From an uncultured Alistipes sp. (GTDB lineage Bacteria > Bacteroidota > Bacteroidia > Bacteroidales > Rikenellaceae), in assembly GCA_900769745.1 (NCBI GenBank), contig CAAGHX010000105.1, positions 1 through 25,965 of the forward strand: 25,965 bases of DNA, written 5' to 3'. The position numbers were made by a program, and so were the translations under genes. The notes beneath the pieces were generated by a model, which worked only from the letters and a program-made list of their open reading frames with translations, did no database searches and was not told the DNA's origin. Within the stretch, counting starts at the first letter, position 1; each line of letters begins with the position of its first letter. Positions 14,165 to 23,000 of this stretch are shown piece by piece.

Positions 14165-16777
14165 ATGAGATTACAACGACTTTTTATTCTGACAATGTGC
14201 ATCGCGAGCACCGTTTTATGCTCGTGCGCAGGGCATTTTACCTCAGACGAGGCAACACGCTCAAAGATTCACGAGAAGTTTGAATCACGTCGCGAACTTT
14301 TTACCGATGGCGATGTATTCAAGATTTTCGACAAGCACCTCTCTACGGCCGAGCGAGAGGCTATGGAGTTCTTGTATGCCTATATGACTTCGGCCGATAT
14401 GGGCGATTATGAGGGCGAATACTTCCTCGACAATGTGCGTATGTCGCTCAAGGCACGCCGACAGATGGCGTGGGGCGAGCAGGTACCCGAGGATATCTTC
14501 CGCCACTTCGTTTTGCCAATTCGTGTGAACAACGAGCGATTGGACGACTTCCGTATGATGTATTACGACACACTGCGCAAGCGTGTGGAGGGTATGAGCT
14601 TGCACGACGCTGCACTGGAGGTTAACCACTGGTGCCACGAGAAGGTGACTTATGTTCCTTCAGACAGCCGTACTTCTTCGCCTTTGGCTACAATGTGTAA
14701 CGCCGAGGGTCGCTGTGGCGAGGAGTCAACATTCACTGTTGCCGCTATGCGTGCTATCGGTATCCCTGCACGCCAGGTTTACACCCCACGTTGGGCTCAC
14801 ACCGACAGCAACCACGCTTGGGTAGAGGTATGGATTGATGGCAAGTGGTACTTCCTGGGCGCTTGTGAGCCCGAGCCAGTGCTCAACGCCGCTTGGTTCA
14901 ACGAGCCAGCTGCACGCGCTATGTTGATGCATACACGCGTGTATGGTGACTACGAGGGTCCCGAGGATGTAATCCAGCGAACAGAGTGCTTCACAGAGAT
15001 CAACGTGATTGACAACTACGCCCCCACTCGCAAATCGGTCATCACAATCACCGACACCGAGGGTAAGCCAGTTGCAGGTGCAACCGTTGAGTTCAAGATT
15101 TTCAACTATGGCGACTTTACAACTGTCGTAACTCTGCCAAGCAACGAGCAGGGTCAGGTATCGCTCCACTCTGGTTTGGGCGATATGCTCATTTGGGCCA
15201 ACCACAATGGTCGCTTCGGCTTTGCGAAGCTCGACGCAGAGAAGCTCACCGTACCTTTGAAGTACAAGGAGGGCGACGCAATCAAGTATATCGACGACAT
15301 CACACCTCCAGTTCCTGGCCGCATACCTGTTGATATTTCAGAGGAGGCTGCCGAGCAGAACAAGGTGCGACTCGCCTACGAGGACTCTATCCGCCTGGCT
15401 TATGTTGCAACATTCCTTACAGCCGACAAGTGCAAGGAGTATAACCGTGGTGAGCAGTCGTTGCTTATCGAGGCTCGTGGTAACTGGCCAGCAGTAAAGG
15501 CATTCCTTGACAACAACTCTGGCGATAAGCGAGCAAAGGCTGTTGCTCTGCTTCGCTCAATCTCTCGCAAGGATTTGCACGACACATCGCTCGAGGTATT
15601 GCAGGACGCTATGGACTCTGCACCCGAGGGCGAGCTTACCCCTGAATACACTCGTTTTGTACTCTCGCCTCGCATCTCAAGCGAGTTCTTGCAGCCATAC
15701 CACACCGCTATTCGCGAGGTGCTCTCGGCTGAGATTAGCAACAACCCATCTGCTACCGAGATTATCAAGTGGACAAAGCAGAACATTGCTCTTGCCGACG
15801 AGTATAACCCTATCGCTTTGCAGGCTACACCAGCAGGTGTATTGCGTCTGCGCAAGGCCGATGCAAACTCACGCAACCGTTTCTTTGTGGCTGCCTGCCG
15901 TACATTTGGCATCCCAGCACGTATGGGCGGTATGAGCGGTGCGCCACAGTATAAGGGTGATGAGGGTTGGATTGACGTATCACTCGATGGCGAGGTATCG
16001 GAGCGAGTTCCAAAGACTGGTAGCTTGCGTACATTCTACGACCGCAAGGTTATCCCTACTATGCCAAATCCTCAGTTCACAATCTCTCGCATCGAGAATG
16101 GTGAGTGCCACCCTATCCGCTTCTCTCGTGGCTCGGATATCGACTTGGGCCCTAACTCATCGGCCGACATGTTGGCTCGTGAGTTCCAGTTGGAGGAGGG
16201 TTATTATATGCTCACAACGGGTAACCGTATGGCGAGCGGTAAGATTCTCTCACACAACACCACATTCACTATCGAGGAGGGTAAGACAACTAAGGTTGAT
16301 TTGATTGTTCGCCCAGCTAACGACGATGTGGGCGTGATTGGTTCGATGGATGCCGAGCGCAAATATATGCCCGATAGTGGCAATGCGGAGGTTTCAATTC
16401 TCTCAACTACTGGTCGTGGCTACTTTATCGTAGCGGTGATGGGTACAAGCGACGAGCCTACCAACCACGCAACACGTGGCTTGGCTTCGATTGCAAGCAC
16501 CCTGAACGAGTGGAATCGCCCAATTGTGATGCTCAACGCCACTCCTGAGGATGCTGCTAAATTTAATCGCGGAGCCCTTGCCGAGTTGAAGACTCTCAAC
16601 TACGGTACAGACCCCGCGAATAAGGTTCGCCAGATGCTCTGCTCAGGTTGCAACTCTCAGTCGCCTACCCTGCCCGTTATCGCCATCTGCGACAGCTTCG
16701 GCAGAATAGTCTACTTCTCACAGGGTTACAACACCTCTTTGGCGGAGCAGTTAAAGGCTGTTATTCACAAGTTGTGA
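14165..16777 (+). CDS. Transglutaminase-like lipoprotein with a second, decayed transglutaminase-like domain
   Basis: ATG 14165 gives a lipoprotein signal (lipobox LCSC, Cys21) and an 870-aa product; an in-frame ATG at 14135 would put ten polar residues first. The first transglutaminase core lies at about 150-240: Cys184 in GRCGEESTFTVAAMRAIGIPAR, His217 in DSNHAWVEVW, and GACEPEP where the third catalytic acid is expected (Glu rather than the usual Asp). A carboxypeptidase-regulatory-like beta domain follows (about 285-345, ITDTEGKPVAGATVEFKI). Residues about 528-612 repeat the transglutaminase pattern (ATEIIKWTKQN, then FFVAACRTFGIPARMGG and GDEGWIDVSLDG), but the Cys aligns with Ala and the His with Glu, so this copy should be inactive. 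The C-terminus (about 740-870) resembles a thioredoxin-like fold with CSGC. Its 3' end overlaps cutC by 27 bp, convergently. Substrate unknown. Confidence 0.85.
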   Translation: MRLQRLFILTMCIASTVLCSCAGHFTSDEATRSKIHEKFESRRELFTDGDVFKIFDKHLSTAEREAMEFLYAYMTSADMGDYEGEYFLDNVRMSLKARRQMAWGEQVPEDIFRHFVLPIRVNNERLDDFRMMYYDTLRKRVEGMSLHDAALEVNHWCHEKVTYVPSDSRTSSPLATMCNAEGRCGEESTFTVAAMRAIGIPARQVYTPRWAHTDSNHAWVEVWIDGKWYFLGACEPEPVLNAAWFNEPAARAMLMHTRVYGDYEGPEDVIQRTECFTEINVIDNYAPTRKSVITITDTEGKPVAGATVEFKIFNYGDFTTVVTLPSNEQGQVSLHSGLGDMLIWANHNGRFGFAKLDAEKLTVPLKYKEGDAIKYIDDITPPVPGRIPVDISEEAAEQNKVRLAYEDSIRLAYVATFLTADKCKEYNRGEQSLLIEARGNWPAVKAFLDNNSGDKRAKAVALLRSISRKDLHDTSLEVLQDAMDSAPEGELTPEYTRFVLSPRISSEFLQPYHTAIREVLSAEISNNPSATEIIKWTKQNIALADEYNPIALQATPAGVLRLRKADANSRNRFFVAACRTFGIPARMGGMSGAPQYKGDEGWIDVSLDGEVSERVPKTGSLRTFYDRKVIPTMPNPQFTISRIENGECHPIRFSRGSDIDLGPNSSADMLAREFQLEEGYYMLTTGNRMASGKILSHNTTFTIEEGKTTKVDLIVRPANDDVGVIGSMDAERKYMPDSGNAEVSILSTTGRGYFIVAVMGTSDEPTNHATRGLASIASTLNEWNRPIVMLNATPEDAAKFNRGALAELKTLNYGTDPANKVRQMLCSGCNSQSPTLPVIAICDSFGRIVYFSQGYNTSLAEQLKAVIHKL

Positions 16778-17488
16778 TACGATGACTCTATCCGAGAGCG
16801 AGATGCGTCCCTCATCAGCAGGTGATGTGGCAAAGCTCACTTTTGGATGGGTAAAATTCATACCATCAGATTTCGTTACACGGGCCGTTGAGTGAAACTC
16901 GGCGGCCCCTGTTTTTTGCTCTATCATGGCTATGTTCGAGGGGCGGATACCAGCGCCTGGCATAACGATTATGCGACCATCGGCCTGCTCCACAAGCTCA
17001 GCCAGCAACTCTGCGCCCAGCTCTGCCGAGGTCTGCTGACCCGACGAGAGCAGACGATGGCAACCCAGCGAGATAATATCCTCCAAAGCCTTTTGAGGGT
17101 TGCGGCACACATCGAATGCTCGGTGGAACGTCACCGACATATCGCCCGCGGCGGCCATCATCTTGCGGCACGCCTCAACATCGACATCACCATCGGCCGT
17201 AAGCGCACCTATCACCACGCCGTGAAATCCCAACTCTCGACACAGGGCAATATCGCGACACATAGCATCAACTTCCTCGGCATTATAGAGGAAGCTACCC
17301 TCGCGTGGACGAATCAACACATTGACATCAATATCCACATCGGCCTCGGCCACCTGACGCAACACGCCATAGCTGGGCGTAACGCCACCACAAGCTATCG
17401 CACCACACAGCTCCACTCTCACAGCTCCACCCGCCTCGGCCTCACGCACCTCGTACAATGAGCCACAACACACCTCGATTTTTCGCAT
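16751..17488 (-). CDS. cutC: CutC family protein (TIM barrel, copper homeostasis family)
   Basis: A 245-aa protein beginning MRKIEVCCGSLYEVREAEAG, the near-universal CutC opening, followed by GAVRVELCGAIACGGVTPSYG (two parts, about 21-41), VLIRPREGSFLYN (about 57-69), FHGVVIGALTADGDVD (about 89-104), SVTFHRAFDVCRNPQKALE (about 118-136) and a C-terminal GAAEFHSTA segment. The family was linked to copper tolerance in E. coli, although that role has been questioned. It is 9 nt downstream of the propeller lipoprotein gene, so the two probably share a transcript from 18772-18802. Its last 27 bp are antisense to the end of the transglutaminase-like gene. Confidence 0.9.
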   Translation of the reverse strand: MRKIEVCCGSLYEVREAEAGGAVRVELCGAIACGGVTPSYGVLRQVAEADVDIDVNVLIRPREGSFLYNAEEVDAMCRDIALCRELGFHGVVIGALTADGDVDVEACRKMMAAAGDMSVTFHRAFDVCRNPQKALEDIISLGCHRLLSSGQQTSAELGAELLAELVEQADGRIIVMPGAGIRPSNIAMIEQKTGAAEFHSTARVTKSDGMNFTHPKVSFATSPADEGRISLSDRVIVSQLVNNSL

Positions 17489-17497
17489 AATATTATA

Positions 17498-18721
17498 TTA
17501 CTTTAATCTAAATTTCACAAGCACTGGATTATCATCGGACTGTGCTTTCAACTTCTCAATAATCTCCGTTGCAAGTGGCGAAGGTTCTGTTTTTTTGTCA
17601 ATCCAGGTTTCAGCAGGACCATAAATAACTGCCCAACACTCTTTGTTGTTGGCATCATACGCTATGGGCTGGAATTTGCGAGTTAGACCTGCAACCTTTA
17701 TCTGCTTGGCCATAACCTCACCACCACCTGTGCGATGATACAACATCAATGGTGGCATATTTGCAAAGCCCAATCCATTCATAAACCAAAGAGTAAACTC
17801 CTTTTTGGTGTAGCTGACAAAACATGGAGCAGTGGCGTATTCCGAATAAATATGCCCCGACTTTTCTTCAATCATAACATCTTCTTCGGCCTTATCGACC
17901 ATGCCCTCAGGTCTGGTCATTACACCATAATCGAATTGCATCAACTCCTCGACTGAACCTTTATCGGAGATACTCACCAATGTATGAAGTCTATTGTTGT
18001 TTTGCGATGCCACAGCCACTATTTCATCACCTATTCGAGTTATGCAACCCATCGCACCCAACTTTTCGTCATACTCAATATTGCGACGCTCTCCACTCTC
18101 CACATTAAGCACCGAAAGAGTATATTTCATTTCAGGCACAGGCTCACCACTCTTCTCGTCGAGATAACCTGTCTGAGTTTCTACACTTAGCAAAAGCTCC
18201 TTTTCGGATAGCTGGCACATACTCCTTATCTCCTCCACGTGCATCGAAGTATCGGTAACTTCCTGCTTTAACTCTATTTGCTTCAAGAATTTAAAATCGG
18301 CAAGCGTATAGATAAAACATTTATACAAATTTTTATCGTAAACCACCAGCCAATCATTTTCGGGCATATAGATAAAATCGTAAATCCATTGATACTCGCC
18401 AGGGCCACGGCCTTTGCGACTCAACCGTTTTAACACCTCACCCTTGCGATTGCATATAAGCAATGAAGAGTTGTTGTCGGTTGACTCCTTGAGAATCATC
18501 TTATCGGCATATACTCTACTCTGCATCAAAATACCAATAGGCTCGTTGTGAGTGAGCGGCACAACCTCGATATCGGTTGCAATGTCGGTGAGTTGATACA
18601 CCGTAGCCTTGTCGGTAGGGATTGAGAATAAATCAGCCGAGGCATCACTTGTGACACCACTCGAACACGCAGTTAAGATGGCCGCTATCAGCACTACCAA
18701 AATTGAGTTGATTGTTTTCAT
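17498..18721 (-). CDS. 6-bladed beta-propeller lipoprotein (uncharacterised)
   Basis: A 407-aa lipoprotein with signal peptide and lipobox LTAC (Cys19). The mature protein starts with the typical segment of Bacteroidota 6-bladed propellers: DIATDIEVVPLTHNEPIGIL (about 47-66) and LLICNRKGEVLKRLSRKGRGPGEYQWIYDF (two parts, about 87-116; the GxGPGEY motif is diagnostic). Repeated blade strands follow, such as WLVVYDKNLYKCFIYTL. The family is abundant in gut Bacteroidales and has no general function; ligand or partner binding on the surface is likely. The fold is unrelated in detail to the BtuG-like propeller upstream. It is cotranscribed with cutC by spacing. Confidence 0.8.
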   Translation of the reverse strand: MKTINSILVVLIAAILTACSSGVTSDASADLFSIPTDKATVYQLTDIATDIEVVPLTHNEPIGILMQSRVYADKMILKESTDNNSSLLICNRKGEVLKRLSRKGRGPGEYQWIYDFIYMPENDWLVVYDKNLYKCFIYTLADFKFLKQIELKQEVTDTSMHVEEIRSMCQLSEKELLLSVETQTGYLDEKSGEPVPEMKYTLSVLNVESGERRNIEYDEKLGAMGCITRIGDEIVAVASQNNNRLHTLVSISDKGSVEELMQFDYGVMTRPEGMVDKAEEDVMIEEKSGHIYSEYATAPCFVSYTKKEFTLWFMNGLGFANMPPLMLYHRTGGGEVMAKQIKVAGLTRKFQPIAYDANNKECWAVIYGPAETWIDKKTEPSPLATEIIEKLKAQSDDNPVLVKFRLK

Positions 18722-18771
18722 TGTTTCTTATTCTTTCGTTTTTAAAATTTCCACATCGAAACTTCGCATAA

Positions 18772-18802
18772 CAAAGATAATCAATTTTACATTTTAGGCC
18801 AA
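18772..18802 (-). promoter_or_regulatory. Bacteroidota-type promoter for the propeller lipoprotein-cutC unit
   Basis: On the minus strand a -7 TATCTTTG (18779-18772) is preceded by 20 nt and a TTG (18802-18800), a partial -33. It lies 50 nt before the ATG at 18721. Confidence 0.65.
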
Positions 18803-18883
18803 TAAAAGTTAGTAGTAAATAGACTTCACGCCCCACCAAATAAAAATAAATTCACCCACAACACGCAAAAATAGGCTCAAAAT

Positions 18884-18915
18884 TTTGGTCGATTCAAATT
18901 TGTTTTCTACTTTTG
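18884..18915 (+). promoter_or_regulatory. Promoter of the tRNA-Thr gene
   Basis: A -33 TTTG (18884-18887), a 20-nt spacer and a -7 TACTTTTG (18908-18915) match the Bacteroidota consensus. The tRNA begins 20 nt downstream of the -7 box. Confidence 0.75.
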
Positions 18916-18935
18916 CTCCGCTCATTGAGAGAAAT

Positions 18936-19007
<72 letters not shown>

Positions 19008-19013
19008 CAAAGT

Positions 19014-19041
19014 AAGGAAGAGAAGAATCTCTTCCTTTTTT
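19014..19041 (+). terminator. Intrinsic terminator of the tRNA-Thr gene
   Basis: A perfect 10-bp stem, AAGGAAGAGA (19014-19023) with TCTCTTCCTT (19028-19037), has a 4-nt AGAA loop and runs into T residues. It lies 7 nt after the tRNA 3' end. Its 5' arm repeats 3' anticodon-arm sequence of the tRNA (GTAAGGAAGAG at 18969-18979 and 19012-19022). Confidence 0.88.
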
Positions 19042-19065
19042 GTTTTAGAATTACAAGGTTTGTAA

Positions 19066-19097
19066 TTTGCGTATAAGAGTTATATGACGTAACTTTG
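19066..19097 (+). promoter_or_regulatory. Promoter of metF-metH
   Basis: A -33 TTTG (19066-19069), a 20-nt spacer and a -7 TAACTTTG (19090-19097) match the Bacteroidota consensus. The transcription start should be about 19104, giving a leader of only about 20 nt before metF, too short for a riboswitch. Confidence 0.75.
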
Positions 19098-19125
19098 CAT
19101 AACGCAGGATATATTTACATAGGTT

Positions 19126-20079
19126 ATGAGTGTTGCAGAATTTTTGACCGCAGAGCACGATACGGCTTTCTCAATCGAGGTGTTGCCACCCGTCAGAGGC
19201 AAGAGTATCGAGCAGGTTTTCAAGACGTTGGATAAACTCGTTGAGTTCAACCCAGCATACATCAATATCACCACCCACCGCACCGAGGTTGTCTACCGCG
19301 AAATTTCGGAGGGTGTCTTCCAGCGTACCACCGAGCGCATGCGCCCAGGTACGGTGGCCATTGCAGCAGCACTCAAGGGCCGTTATGGCATCCCAACCGT
19401 TCCTCATATGATTTGCAGCGGTTTTACACGCGCGGAGTTGGAGAACGAGCTCATAGACCTCTCGTACCTCGGCATCACCGACCTTTTGGTGTTGCGTGGC
19501 GACAGAGCCAAGGGCGAGAACCGCTTTGTACCCGTTGAGGATGGTCACTCTCACGCCAGCGAACTCTGCCAGCAGGTGGAGGCCTTCAACAATGGATTTA
19601 TGCGTGACGGCAGCGAGCATGAGCCACTATCTCAGCGATTCACCTATGGTGTGGCTGGCTACCCCGAGAAGCACGAGGAGGCGATGAACATCGACATCGA
19701 CATCGAGTATCTGAAAGCCAAAATCGAGGCTGGTGCGAAGTATGTCGTAACGCAAATGTTCTTCGACAATCGTAGCTACTTCTCGTTTGTAGAGCGTTGC
19801 CGTAAGGCGGGTATCAATGTGCCTATTATTCCTGGTATCAAGCCTCTCACCTCGCTCACCCAGCAGGCACTCCTACCTAAGACATTCCACATCGACTTAC
19901 CAAAGGATTTGGCCGATGAGTTGCGCAAATGCAAGGACAACGATAGTGTGAAGCAGCTCGGTATCGAGTGGGGAATCGCCCAGGCTCGCGAGTTGAAGGC
20001 TGCACGAGTGCCTAGCATCCACTTCTATTCGATGAACGCTTCGGCAAGTATCGAGGCTATCGCTAAAGCGGTATATTAA
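19126..20079 (+). CDS. metF: 5,10-methylenetetrahydrofolate reductase
   Basis: A 317-aa TIM-barrel flavoprotein of usual MetF length. Landmarks are FSIEVLPPVRGKSIEQVF (about 15-32, the FE-PP start), NPAYINITTH (about 42-51), TVPHMICSGFTRAELE (about 88-103, the P-H-tCr-- segment), ITDLLVLRGDRAKGE (about 116-130, the L-LRGD FAD/folate loop), FTYGVAGYPEKHEEA (about 167-181, the YPE-H segment) and GAKYVVTQMFFDN (about 203-215, the QFF-D segment). It makes 5-methyl-THF with FAD and NAD(P)H, the methyl donor for MetH, whose gene starts 12 nt downstream. The pair forms a methionine-synthesis operon. Confidence 0.96.
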   Translation: MSVAEFLTAEHDTAFSIEVLPPVRGKSIEQVFKTLDKLVEFNPAYINITTHRTEVVYREISEGVFQRTTERMRPGTVAIAAALKGRYGIPTVPHMICSGFTRAELENELIDLSYLGITDLLVLRGDRAKGENRFVPVEDGHSHASELCQQVEAFNNGFMRDGSEHEPLSQRFTYGVAGYPEKHEEAMNIDIDIEYLKAKIEAGAKYVVTQMFFDNRSYFSFVERCRKAGINVPIIPGIKPLTSLTQQALLPKTFHIDLPKDLADELRKCKDNDSVKQLGIEWGIAQARELKAARVPSIHFYSMNASASIEAIAKAVY

Positions 20080-20091
20080 CAACCACTGCCT

Positions 20092-23000
20092 ATGGCTACA
20101 ATTCACGAAATCATAGGCCGACGCATCCTCGTCCTAGATGGTGCGATTGGCACAATGATACAGCGCCACAACCTCTCGGAGGAGGATTTTCGTGGCCAGC
20201 TCTTTGCCAACCACACAGTAAAATTGGCTGGCAACAACGATATTCTGTGCCTCACACGCCCCGACATCATCTCGGCTCTCCACCGAGAGTACTTGGAGGC
20301 TGGCGCAGATATTATCTCTACCTGTTCGTTCAACGCACAGGCAATCTCGCAAGCTGAGTATTCAACAACGCAGTATGTGCACGAAATCAACCTTGCCGCA
20401 GCCCGTTTGGCTCGCGCAGAGGCTGACCGTATGAACGCCCTCACGCCCGACAAACCACGCTTTGTGGCGGGTTCGGTGGGCCCAACAGGCAAGACCGCCT
20501 CGATGTCGCCCGACGTGGAGAATCCAGCCTTCCGTGCGGTAGATTTCGATATGTTGCAGAGTGCCTACATCGAGCAGATTGATGCCCTGATGGAGGGTGG
20601 TGCCGATTTGCTACTTTTCGAGACAATATTCGACACCCTCAACGTAAATGCAGCCATCGCAGCTGCCGAAGAGGTGTTCGCTAAGCGCGGCAGCCGACTC
20701 CCAATAATGCTATCAGCTACACTCGCCGACTCTTCGGGTCGTATGCTTGCAGGACAGACCTTGGAGGCATTCCTTTGCTCGATTTCGCACGCCAATATAT
20801 TCTCGGTGGGACTCAACTGCTCGTTTGGTGCGGAGCAGATGCTACCACACTTGAAAGAGATTTCCGACATAGCCCCTTGGTGGGTGAGCGCCCACCCCAA
20901 CGCAGGCATTCCCAACTCTCTCGGAGCATATGACCAGACTCCCGAGATGATGGCTCGCAACATCGAGAGCTACATCAATCAGGGAATAGTAAATATCGTG
21001 GGCGGTTGCTGCGGCTCAACACCCGACCACATCTGCGCCATCGCTGAGGTGGCATCAAAGGCCACATCAATTCGTCAGCCATCGTCTGGGAACCTACCTC
21101 GCCTGGCAGGTATCGACGCCTTCCGTAGCAACGGAGCATTTATCAATGTGGGCGAACGATGCAACGTAGCGGGTAGCCGCAAATTCTTGCGATTGATTAA
21201 GGAGAAGTCTTACAACGAGGCCCTCACTATTGCCCGTTCGCAGGTGCGAGCTGGCGCGATGATACTCGATGTGAATATGGACGACGCGATGCTCGACACC
21301 CAGAGCGAGATGGTGAATTTCCTCAATCTTATGGCATCCGACCCCGAGATTGCACGCCTGCCATTGATGGTCGATTCGTCGCGTTTCGAGGTTATCGAGG
21401 CGGCACTAAAGACAATTCAGGGCAAGGCTATCGTAAACTCTTTGTCGCTAAAAGAGGGCGAAAAAGTCTTCTTGGAGCGTGCCCGCAAGGTGCGCGATTT
21501 GGGTGCTGCGCTTATCGTTATGGCATTCGATGAGCAGGGCCAAGCCACCACTTTCGAGCGAAAAATCGAGGTGTGCGCCCGCGCTTACAAGCTCCTCACA
21601 GAGCAACTTTCGTTCAATCCGAAGGATATAATTTTTGACCCGAACGTACTCACAATAGCAACTGGAATCAAGGAGCACGACTCGTATGCGCTCGATTTTA
21701 TAAAGGCTACAGGGTGGATTCACAATAATTTGCCATACGCCAGCGTAAGTGGTGGTGTAAGTAATCTCTCTTTCTCATTGAGGGGCAACAACTTCCTGCG
21801 CGAGGCGATGCACGCTGTATTCCTCTACCACGCAATCAAGGCTGGTATGGATATGGCTATTGTAAATCCTTCAACAGCAGTGATGTATGAGGATATACCT
21901 AAACCATTACTTGAGGCATTGGAAGATATTATCCTGATGCGCCGTGACGACGCCACCGAGCGTCTGCTCGCCATCGCCGAGCAATATAAAGACAAACCTG
22001 CTGAGATTCAGGCGGTTGCAATCGATAGGGCAACTATTCCTGTCGAGGAGCGATTGTCGCAGGCGTTGCAGCGAGGCGACGATGAGCACCTGCAAGAGGA
22101 TATAGATGAAGCTCTTACAAAATATCCTACGCCTTCATCAATCATCGAAGGTCCGCTGATGAGCGGTATGACTCTGGTTGGTGAGCTTTTCGGGCAGGGC
22201 AAAATGTTCTTGCCACAGGTTGTGAAGACCGCCCGCACGATGAAGCGAGCAGTGGAGATTTTGCAACCTCACATCACAGCATCGCAGAGCTCTTCGACTA
22301 TAAAGTATGGTCGTTATCTGCTGGCAACTGTAAAGGGCGACGTGCACGACATCGGAAAGAATATTGCGGCCGTTGTGCTCGGATGCAACAACTTCGAGGT
22401 TGTCGATTTGGGTGTGATGGTAGCGGCCGAGGATATTGTAAAGACAGCCATCGAGCAGAAGGTGGATTACATAGGCCTTAGTGGTCTTATCACTCCATCG
22501 CTCGACGAGATGTGTAGAGTGGCAAGCGAGCTAAGGAGTGCCGGAGTGAACGTTCCTCTCTTTATTGGAGGTGCTACCACATCGCCACTTCATACGGCTG
22601 TGAAGATTGCCCCACTATACGATGGTCCTGTATTCCACGTCAAGGATGCTGCGCAGAATCCAATCCTTGCGATGCAGCTTGCGGGTAAGGAGCGCGAGAA
22701 GGTAATCGCCTGCCTGAAATATGAGCAGGAGCAGTTGCGACAGACTATGCAGACCGCAAACCACGCCGAGAGCGACGGCTCGCAAAACATAGAGCACAGA
22801 AAGAAGATTGATTGGCAGAGCGAGAATCTCTACCCTCCAACATTCAAGGGTGTGAAGACAATCGAGAAGATTTCAATCAGCGAGCTCAGACCATACATAA
22901 ATTGGCGACACTTCCTCAACCTTTGGGGTACACGCCCCGAGACTGCCGAGGCAGAGAATATTATCTCGGCGGCAGAGGCTATGCTCGATGAGTTGCAGGA

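Noticed and set aside
17498..18721. A second BtuG-like B12 receptor
   Set aside because: It is a propeller lipoprotein, but the GxGPGEY motif and blade pattern are those of the 6-bladed propeller family, and there is no riboswitch or receptor gene next to it.
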